Shown here: one piece after another, positions 14,207 to 19,673 of the stretch
How the letters are laid out: every line of letters begins with the position of its first letter
How positions within the stretch are numbered: the stretch's first letter is position 1
From: an uncultured Collinsella sp.
Lineage (GTDB): Bacteria; Actinomycetota; Coriobacteriia; Coriobacteriales; Coriobacteriaceae
Length of the DNA: 19,673 bases
Direction of reading: 5' to 3'
Assembly: GCA_937934165.1 (NCBI GenBank)
Contig: CALGZX010000117.1
Span: 1-19,673 of the forward strand
Program-made: the position numbers and the translations under genes
The notes under the pieces: generated by a model
What the model saw: the letters and a program-made list of their open reading frames with translations, nothing else
The model's database searches: none
What the model was told of the DNA's origin: nothing

Positions 14207-15232
14207 ATGGCACAGAGCGCGAACATGGATGCGTCGGAGCTTGCACGCGATATCGCGGCCGGCCTGGCATCGGCAACGACGGCAACGGAGCGCGCGGCAC
14301 TGGTGCCCGCAGAGCTCGTCGAGGCCATTCATCAACTAAAAACCCAACGTGACGCAGTGATCCTGGCGCACTATTATGTGGCGCCCGAGGTCCAAGCCGT
14401 TGCCGATTACGTCGGCGACAGCTTTTACCTGGCAAAGCTCGCCAAGAGCTTGCCGCAGCAGACTATCGTGCTGTGCGGCGTGGAGTTTATGGGCGAGAGC
14501 GCCAAGCTGCTCAACCCCACCAAGACCGTGCTGCTGCCCGAGCCGGGCGCGGACTGTCCCATGGCACACATGGTCAAGCGCGAGACGGTCGACGCGGCGC
14601 GCGCCGAGTATGGCGACGACCTGGCCGTGGTGTGCTACGTCAACTCGACGGTCGAGATCAAGAGCTGGAGTGACGTGTGCGTTACCAGCTCTAACGCCGT
14701 CAAGATCGTCTCCGAGCTGCCGCAGCAGCATATCTTGTTCATTCCCGACCAAAACCTGGGCCGCTTTGTGGCCGAGCAGGTGCCCCAAAAGCATGTCATC
14801 CTCAACAACGGCTACTGCCCGCGTCATCACATCATCACCGTCGAGCAGATCGTCGACGCGCAGGAGGCGCACCCCGACGCGCTCGTGCTGGCGCACCCCG
14901 AGTGCAAGGCCGACGTCCTGGCCGAGGCCGACTACATCGGCTCCACCGCTGGCATCATCAAGTATGCCGAGGAGTCGGACGCGAGCGAGTTCATCATCGT
15001 GACGGTCCGCGGCGTGCTCTACGAGCTCGAGCGCCGCCGCCAGGGCACCGGCAAGAAGTTCTACTTCCCTGCGGTGCAGCCCACCTGCGTCAACATGGAT
15101 CTCATTACGCTCGAAAAGCTCGTGCACTGCCTGGAGACGGGCGAGGGCGAGGTGCAGATTGGCGTGTCGGACGAGGCCGCCGATCAGGCCAAGCTCACGC
15201 TCGACCGCATGCTCGAGTACGCGGCGCGCTAA
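14207..15232 (+). CDS. nadA: Quinolinate synthase NadA
   Basis: The 341-residue enzyme condenses iminoaspartate with dihydroxyacetone phosphate to quinolinate, using a [4Fe-4S] cluster. The cluster cysteines by alignment with E. coli NadA (C113, C200, C297) are C117 (PGADCPMAH), C204 (NGYCPRHH) and C294 (QPTCVNM), with spacings of 87 and 90. Other hallmarks are AHYY (55-57), GVEFMGESAKLL, VNSTVE, VTSSNAV and GSTAGII. GAGGGG 5 nt before the ATG at 14207 fixes the start; a TTG three bases earlier is too close. This is the first gene of the NAD operon; nadB follows after 56 nt containing a hairpin. Confidence 0.97.
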   Translation: MAQSANMDASELARDIAAGLASATTATERAALVPAELVEAIHQLKTQRDAVILAHYYVAPEVQAVADYVGDSFYLAKLAKSLPQQTIVLCGVEFMGESAKLLNPTKTVLLPEPGADCPMAHMVKRETVDAARAEYGDDLAVVCYVNSTVEIKSWSDVCVTSSNAVKIVSELPQQHILFIPDQNLGRFVAEQVPQKHVILNNGYCPRHHIITVEQIVDAQEAHPDALVLAHPECKADVLAEADYIGSTAGIIKYAEESDASEFIIVTVRGVLYELERRRQGTGKKFYFPAVQPTCVNMDLITLEKLVHCLETGEGEVQIGVSDEAADQAKLTLDRMLEYAAR

Positions 15233-15235
15233 GCC

Positions 15236-15270
15236 AATGTGACATGAGGGATCATCCCTTATGCCACATT
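15236..15270 (+). other. Intercistronic hairpin between nadA and nadB
   Basis: A 15-bp stem with two mismatches (AATGTGACATGAGGG, 15236-15250, with 15256-15270) closes a five-base loop three bases after the nadA stop. No T-run follows and the nadB ribosome site lies just beyond, so it more likely tunes mRNA stability or nadB translation than terminates. Confidence 0.6.
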
Positions 15271-15288
15271 ACAAGGGAGAGGATTCCT

Positions 15289-16665
15289 GTGGAAACCAAA
15301 CAATACCCCGACATGGAGTGCGACGTCGTCATTGCCGGTTGCGGCGTGGCGGGCCTGTACGCGGCCCTCAATCTGCCGACGAGCACGCGCGTGATCATGC
15401 TTTCCAAGGGTGCTGTCGACGAGTGCGACTCGATGCTCGCACAGGGCGGCATCTGCGTGCTGCCCGAAGGCTCGGACTACGATGCCTTCTTTGAGGACAC
15501 CATGCACGCCGGCCATTACGAGAACCGCCGCGAGAGTGTTGACATCATGATTCGCTCGAGCCGTTCGGTCATCAACGACCTGCTGGCCATGGGCGTGGAC
15601 TTTGAGCGCAAGGCCGACGGCAGCCTCGACTTTACCCGCGAGGGCGCGCACAGCCGCCCGCGCATCGCCTTCCATGCCGATATTACGGGCAAGGAGATTA
15701 CGACCAAGTTGCTCCAGGCTGTCCGCAAGCTGGACAACGTGCAGATTCTCGAACACGTTGCCATGACCGACATCCTGACCGCCGAGCGCGATGACGCCAC
15801 GGTGTGCACCGGCGTCGTCGCCGTCGCCGTGGATGAGGACAACTCGGTTCGTCCCGCCGACGAGCTGGCAAACGCCGCCGAGGGCGTGCATGCCGGCGAG
15901 CCGTTTAAGATCCATGCCCGCCACACGCTGTGGGCTACGGGCGGTATCGGCGGCGTGTACGACCATTCGACTAACTACCCGCAGCTCACGGGCGATGCCT
16001 GCTACATCGCGCAGGAGCACGGCATCACGATGGAGCACCTGGACTACGTGCAGATTCACCCCACGGGACTGTTCTCGCCGCAGCCGGGCCGCACCTTCCT
16101 GATCAGCGAGAGCTGCCGCGGTGAGGGCGCGATTCTGCTCAATGCCGCCGGCAAGCGTTTTACCGACGAGCTGCAGCCGCGCGACGTTGTCGCCGCCGCC
16201 ATCCGCGAGCAGATGAAGCAGGACGGCACCGAGCACGAGTGGCTGAGCTTTGCCCCCGTCGAGTGCGACGTGGTGACCGGGCACTTTGCCAATATCCGCG
16301 CGCGCTGCCTGGAGGACGGCCGCGATATCTTGGACGAGCCCATTCCCGTTACGCCCACGCAGCACTACTTTATGGGCGGCGTATGGGTCGACAAGGACGG
16401 CCGCACCTCGATGCCCGAGCTCTACGCCGCCGGCGAGACGGCCTGCAATGGCGTGCACGGCAAGAACCGCCTGGCTTCCAACAGCCTGCTCGAGTCCCTA
16501 GTCTGGGGTCGCCGCGCCGCGTGGTACATGCGCACCGGCAAGTCGCTGGCCGTGGAGCAGGCCGGTGAGCCCGCGCTTGACGGGCGTCACCGCGCCCTGA
16601 GCGCCGATGCCCTGGCAATCGATGATTTGGCCCGTGCCGCCGGCACGCAGGCAGTGGAGGAGTAG
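15289..16665 (+). CDS. nadB: L-aspartate oxidase NadB
   Basis: The 458-residue flavoprotein oxidises L-aspartate to iminoaspartate for NadA. It has the FAD dinucleotide-binding loop GCGVAG (17-22), the flavoprotein segment SRPRIAFHADITGKEI, VQIHPTG, and the C-terminal ARRLASNSLLE-like GKNRLASNSLLESLVWG. Relative to E. coli NadB (540 residues) it lacks most of the C-terminal helical domain, as in several Gram-positive forms. The start is GTG at 15289, preceded by GAGAGGA about 5 nt upstream; no earlier start fits the family. In the same clade, fumarate reductase flavoproteins look similar, but the nad context settles the call. Confidence 0.94.
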   Translation: METKQYPDMECDVVIAGCGVAGLYAALNLPTSTRVIMLSKGAVDECDSMLAQGGICVLPEGSDYDAFFEDTMHAGHYENRRESVDIMIRSSRSVINDLLAMGVDFERKADGSLDFTREGAHSRPRIAFHADITGKEITTKLLQAVRKLDNVQILEHVAMTDILTAERDDATVCTGVVAVAVDEDNSVRPADELANAAEGVHAGEPFKIHARHTLWATGGIGGVYDHSTNYPQLTGDACYIAQEHGITMEHLDYVQIHPTGLFSPQPGRTFLISESCRGEGAILLNAAGKRFTDELQPRDVVAAAIREQMKQDGTEHEWLSFAPVECDVVTGHFANIRARCLEDGRDILDEPIPVTPTQHYFMGGVWVDKDGRTSMPELYAAGETACNGVHGKNRLASNSLLESLVWGRRAAWYMRTGKSLAVEQAGEPALDGRHRALSADALAIDDLARAAGTQAVEE

Positions 16666-16668
16666 ACC

Positions 16669-17529
16669 ATGAATCCCATTACCATGAAGCTCGTCGTCGA
16701 TGATCTGATTCTGCAGGCTTTGCGCGAGGACATCACGTTTGAGGACGTGAGCACGGCGAGCGTGTGCCCCACGGCGCGTCCCGCCACGGTGGAGCTTATC
16801 GCCAAGGCCGATGGCATCATCGCGGGCTTGGATGTGTTCGCTCGCACCTTTGAGCTGCTGGATCCGCAGAGCTCCGTGTTGTTTGATGTCGCGGACGGCG
16901 ACGAGGTGCACGCTGGCGATCACGTGGGCCAGGTGCGCGGAGACGCGCGCGTGCTGCTTTCGGGCGAGCGTGTGGCGCTCAACTACCTGCAGCGCATGAG
17001 CGGCATCGCTACTTACACGCATCGGATGGCGGCTGCGCTCGAGGGCACCAAGACCGTGCTTGTCGACACACGCAAGACCACGCCGGGCATGCGCGTCTTC
17101 GAGAAAGCCGCGGTCGAGATCGGCGGCGGCAGCAATCACCGTTACAACCTGTCGACGGCCGTTATGCTCAAGGACAACCACATTGACGCTGCCGGTGGCG
17201 TGGCACGCGCGATTGAGATGGCGCGCGCCCATGCGTCGTTTACCACGACGGTCGAGATTGAGTGCGAGAACCTGGACATGGTGCGCGAGGCCGTGGAGGC
17301 CGGCGCCGATATCATCATGTTCGACAACATGACCCACGACGACATGGCTGCCGCGATCGAGCTTATCGCCGGCCGCGCCAAGACCGAGTGCTCGGGCAAT
17401 GTGGACGCCAGCAATGTCCGCGCGCTTGCCGACCTGGGCGTTGACTTTATTAGCTCGGGGGCGTTGACGCACTCTGCGCCGATCCTCGACCTCTCGCTCA
17501 AGCACCTGCGTCTGCTGGACGGTAAATAA
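16669..17529 (+). CDS. nadC: Nicotinate-nucleotide pyrophosphorylase NadC
   Basis: The 286-residue quinolinate phosphoribosyltransferase converts quinolinate and PRPP to nicotinate mononucleotide with loss of CO2. Characteristic motifs are ERVALNYLQRMSGIAT (100-115), DTRKTTPGMR (133-142), GGSNHRYNLS with LKDNH (153-171), EIECEN and SGNV. Length is standard. GGAGGAG overlaps the nadB end and precedes the ATG by 6 nt, and the nadC stop shares one base with the niaR start (TAATG). This completes the de novo NAD pathway. Confidence 0.97.
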   Translation: MNPITMKLVVDDLILQALREDITFEDVSTASVCPTARPATVELIAKADGIIAGLDVFARTFELLDPQSSVLFDVADGDEVHAGDHVGQVRGDARVLLSGERVALNYLQRMSGIATYTHRMAAALEGTKTVLVDTRKTTPGMRVFEKAAVEIGGGSNHRYNLSTAVMLKDNHIDAAGGVARAIEMARAHASFTTTVEIECENLDMVREAVEAGADIIMFDNMTHDDMAAAIELIAGRAKTECSGNVDASNVRALADLGVDFISSGALTHSAPILDLSLKHLRLLDGK

Positions 17530-18074
17530 TGGACGCCCGCGAGCGTCGCCGTGCCATCTTGGCCGTGCTCGAGGGAGCCAAAGATCCCGTCTCGGGCAGT
17601 GCGCTTGCCCACGAGGTGGGCGTGAGCCGTCAGGTCGTGGTGCAGGACATCGCCCTGCTGCGCGCCGACGGGCACGATATCGTCGCCACCAATCGTGGCT
17701 ATGTACTACAGGAGGCGCCGAGCAGCCCGGCTGTGCCCACGCGTCTGGTCAAGGTACGCCATGGCGTGGAACAGGCGGGCGATGAGCTCACGAGCATCGT
17801 CGACGCGGGCGGTGCCGTGCTCAACGTGATCGTCAACCACCGCGTGTACGGCAAGATCACGGCCGACCTGGACATCCGCAATCGTCGCGATGTTGAGCGC
17901 TACCTGCACGATATCGAGAGCGGCAAGAGCTTTCCGCTGCTGACGGTAACCAGCGGCTATCACTTCCATCGCATTGCGGCAGAAGACGAGCAAACTCTCG
18001 ACGAGATCGAGACCATGCTCAAGGAGAAAGGTTACTTGGCGGACCTAATGCCCTACGAGGACGATTTGTCCTAG
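17529..18074 (+). CDS. niaR: Niacin-responsive transcriptional repressor NiaR (HTH plus 3H domain)
   Basis: The 181-residue protein has an N-terminal winged helix of the HTH_11 type (about 5-58, GSALAHEVGVSRQVVVQDI) and a C-terminal 3H domain. Metal ligands known from Thermotoga TM1602 (His, Glu and two His; recalled) correspond to H78, E86, H145 and H147, with H104 as the further conserved His in NHRVYG. NiaR represses NAD biosynthesis and niacin uptake genes when nicotinic acid is plentiful. It is the last gene of nadABC-niaR, so it likely autoregulates through the palindrome at 14122-14165. Confidence 0.95.
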   Translation: MDARERRRAILAVLEGAKDPVSGSALAHEVGVSRQVVVQDIALLRADGHDIVATNRGYVLQEAPSSPAVPTRLVKVRHGVEQAGDELTSIVDAGGAVLNVIVNHRVYGKITADLDIRNRRDVERYLHDIESGKSFPLLTVTSGYHFHRIAAEDEQTLDEIETMLKEKGYLADLMPYEDDLS

Positions 18075-18091
18075 TCGACGCCGCATCTATA

Positions 18092-18158
18092 AGTTGCGGT
18101 GAAATAGTTCCTAAAATCGGCATCCAAGCCATAAAACAGGAACTATTCCACCGCAACT
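18092..18158. repeat. Long hairpin R5 downstream of niaR
   Basis: Two 21-bp arms (18092-18112 and 18138-18158) pair with one mismatch around a 25-nt loop. The loop keeps GGC/GCC pairing inside it. The complementary strand reads CCTGTTTTATGGC across the right arm-loop junction, close to the GTTTTTGGC edge of R1 and R4. There is no T-tract. Confidence 0.75.
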
Positions 18159-18196
18159 GCCAAGGGTCCCGCTTCAAATTAGCTGCCCACACATGC

Positions 18197-18234
18197 AAAA
18201 GGAGGCCTCCGCGGCGATGCGGAGGCCTCCTTTT
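18197..18234. terminator. Bidirectional terminator between niaR and the ferredoxin gene
   Basis: A perfect 16-bp stem (AAAAGGAGGCCTCCGC with its complement) closes a GGCGAT loop. It has A-runs on one side and T-runs on the other, so it works for the plus-strand nad operon and the minus-strand ferredoxin gene. Confidence 0.93.
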
Positions 18235-18275
18235 TTGTGCACGGTGTACTTGTGAGTGTGCAAGTGGGGGAGTTG

Positions 18276-18461
18276 TTACTCCTCGACGATCTCGGTGATC
18301 GCGCCGGCGGGGCAAGCGTCCTGGCAAGCGCCACAGGCGACGCAGGAATCCTCGTCAGCGACGGTAGCGACGTCCTGGAGCTCCAGAACGCCAGCGGGGC
18401 AGGAGTCGACGCAAACGCCACAAGCGATGCACTCGTCGGCATCAATTACGGGATGAGCCAT
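18276..18461 (-). CDS. 2x[4Fe-4S] ferredoxin
   Basis: The 61-residue clostridial-type ferredoxin has two cluster motifs: C11, C14, C17 with C21 and C40, C43, C46 with C50 (CIACGVCVDSC and CVACGACQDAC). It is a soluble low-potential electron carrier, fitting an anaerobe with hydrogenases. AGAGG lies about 8 nt before the ATG. It is monocistronic, between its terminator and its own promoter region. Confidence 0.96.
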   Translation of the reverse strand: MAHPVIDADECIACGVCVDSCPAGVLELQDVATVADEDSCVACGACQDACPAGAITEIVEE

Positions 18462-18480
18462 GGTAGTTTCCTCTCTGTTG

Positions 18481-18550
18481 ACCGACGCTACAGGCGATGC
18501 GCGTCGGTTTGATTCGGGCAAAAACATACCACGGGAGCGACCGTTTGCAA
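18481..18550 (-). promoter_or_regulatory. Ferredoxin promoter and leader hairpin
   Basis: On the minus strand TTGCAA (18550-18545) and TATGTT (18528-18523) are 16 nt apart. The leader then contains an 8-bp stem (ACCGACGC with GCGTCGGT; 18481-18488 and 18501-18508) just before the ribosome site. Promoter prediction is moderate; the hairpin is seen directly. Confidence 0.55.
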
Positions 18551-18686
18551 TACCCTCTGACCGGCATCTTCATACCGTTCGCCGAGTATGCCGCGGCTTA
18601 CTAAAAAACATGCAGGTGAGGCCGTTGAGCTGCGCAAATGTTAGCTATAGGTGACTTGAAATATAGGGCGATTGAGCGTGCTTGCG

Positions 18687-18730
18687 GAAACCGCATCCCG
18701 TAATCCACGTCCAAAACGGGACACGGCTTC
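18687..18730. repeat. Single copy of hairpin repeat R4
   Basis: GAAACCGCATCCCG and CGGGACACGGCTTC form an imperfect stem whose loop ends CCAAAACGGG, matching the third unit of the array at 3786-3830. It lies in the 509-nt gene-free interval between the ferredoxin and dnaK genes. Confidence 0.65.
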
Positions 18731-18757
18731 AGACCCGCACCTCAGTCAACTCTACAT

Positions 18758-18944
18758 AGATCTCAATAGATCTGCCGAGAACTCAATTAGCGCATCTACC
18801 TGCGCATTTGAGAACCTAAACTCTCAGAGATAAGAAATCTTATATGAATTGACTTAGATTTTGTATATTCCGGCCCATAAGGGGATACACTACATCCTGA
18901 AAGACAAGCCGAAGCGCCGCGCGACAGACCGTCGAGGCGGCGCG
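18758..18944 (+). promoter_or_regulatory. dnaK upstream region with palindromes and a GC-rich leader hairpin
   Basis: The region holds AGATCTCAATAGATCT (18758-18773), GCGCA/TGCGC dyad symmetry flanked by CTCAA and TTTGAG (18783-18812), ATAAGAAATCTTAT (18830-18843) and a TTGACT hexamer (18849-18854) with no convincing -10 at normal spacing. A strong hairpin follows: GCGCCGC (18914-18920) with GCGGCGC (18937-18943) and inner CGAC/GTCG. No CIRCE element (TTAGCACTC-N9-GAGTGCTAA) and no canonical HAIR box were found. Which palindrome is a heat-shock operator cannot be told. Confidence 0.5.
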
Positions 18945-18970
18945 AACGCAAAAGAGAGAGGGAATTTCTA

Positions 18971-19673
18971 ATGAGTAAGATTCTTGGTATCGACCTTGGT
19001 ACTACTAACTCCGCTATGGCCGTTCTCGAGGGCGGTTCTCCGACCATTATCGTGAACGCCGAGGGCGACCGCACCACCCCGTCCGTCGTGGGCTTCCGTG
19101 CTGACGGCGACCGCGTCGTGGGTAAGGCCGCTAAGAACCAGGCTGTCACCAACCCCAAGAACACCGTGTTCTCCATCAAGCGTTTCATGGGCCGCAAGTA
19201 CTCCGAGTGCACCTCCGAGATCAAGACTGTGCCGTACGAGGTCAAGGAGGGCCAGGGTGGCCGTGCCGTCGTCGACATCGAGGGCAAGGATTACACCGCC
19301 GAGCAGGTGAGCGCCATGACGCTCGCAAAGATGAAGGCCGACGCCGAGAAGTATCTGGGCGAGACCGTCACCGACGCCGTCATCACCGTCCCGGCCTACT
19401 TCAACGACGCCCAGCGTCAGGCCACCAAGGACGCCGGCAAGATCGCCGGTCTGGACGTGAAGCGTATCATCAACGAGCCCACCGCCGCGGCTCTGGCCTA
19501 CGGCGTGGACAAGGAGCAGGCGCAGAAGATCATGGTCTACGACCTGGGCGGCGGCACCTTCGATGTGTCCATCCTGGAGATCGACGACGGCGTGATCGAG
19601 GTGCTGGCCACCGCCGGCAACAACCGTCTGGGCGGCGACGACTTCGACAAGTGCATTATGGACTGGATGGTGG
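18971..19673 (+). CDS. dnaK: Chaperone DnaK (Hsp70), N-terminal part, cut by the window end
   Basis: The first 234 residues of Hsp70 are visible: the phosphate-1 loop GIDLGTTNS (6-14), GRKY, VITVPAYFND, INEPTAAALAYG and the phosphate-2 loop VYDLGGGTFDVSIL. This covers much of the ATPase domain; the substrate-binding domain lies beyond the window. DnaK folds nascent and stressed proteins together with DnaJ and GrpE, whose genes would be expected downstream. A GAGGGA lies about 7 nt before the ATG. Confidence 0.98.
   Translation, partial: MSKILGIDLGTTNSAMAVLEGGSPTIIVNAEGDRTTPSVVGFRADGDRVVGKAAKNQAVTNPKNTVFSIKRFMGRKYSECTSEIKTVPYEVKEGQGGRAVVDIEGKDYTAEQVSAMTLAKMKADAEKYLGETVTDAVITVPAYFNDAQRQATKDAGKIAGLDVKRIINEPTAAALAYGVDKEQAQKIMVYDLGGGTFDVSILEIDDGVIEVLATAGNNRLGGDDFDKCIMDWMV

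Noticed and set aside
15259..16458. A 399-residue minus-strand frame opposite nadB
   Set aside because: Antisense shadow of a conserved enzyme gene; no ribosome site or recognisable domain.

Overview
The window looks like chromosomal DNA of a GC-rich anaerobic actinobacterium, most likely a Coriobacteriia member such as Collinsella. I infer this from high GC with G/C-ending codons, Shine-Dalgarno-led genes, [NiFe]-hydrogenase maturation genes, a 2x[4Fe-4S] ferredoxin, a IIA-Glc-type PTS protein and many palindromic intergenic repeats. The genus comes from gene content and recall; no search was run.

Layout. 1-2050: an accessory patch with a lower-GC Fic-family gene on the minus strand, flanked by two copies of a 64-bp hairpin repeat and carrying its own inverted-repeat control region. 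2053-3383: a PTS IIA (crr-like) gene and a small lipoprotein gene, both plus. 3384-3873: no gene, but nested hairpins, a dispersed repeat and three hairpins at an exact 62-bp period. 3874-9706: a minus-strand block, in transcription order hypF-hypC-hypD-hypE, then a Gph-like HAD phosphatase. 9824-10586: minus-strand nikR preceded by, and nearly touching, a small His-rich protein gene. 10818-11138: thioredoxin (minus). 11275-11850: a divergent plus-strand gene resembling an eroded uracil-DNA glycosylase fold. 11915-13914: a minus-strand LytTR response regulator and GHKL sensor kinase pair. 14207-18074: plus-strand nadA-nadB-nadC-niaR with a 44-bp palindrome over its promoter. 18276-18461: ferredoxin (minus). 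18971 to the end: the first 234 codons of dnaK (plus).

How it fits together. The nikR and hyp genes form a nickel/hydrogenase group: NikR would sense nickel, while HypF/E make the cyanide ligands and HypC/D assemble the Fe(CN)2CO unit of a [NiFe] hydrogenase encoded elsewhere. hypA and hypB are not here. The nad genes make NAD from aspartate, and the last gene encodes the niacin-responsive repressor that probably shuts the operon off at the upstream palindrome.

The least explained signals are a modular family of long intergenic hairpins whose stems differ but whose loops share a CGTTTTTGG-like edge, a NikR with a His/Cys-rich N-terminal tail coupled to a small His-rich partner, and the repeat-flanked Fic gene with repeated inverted operators.
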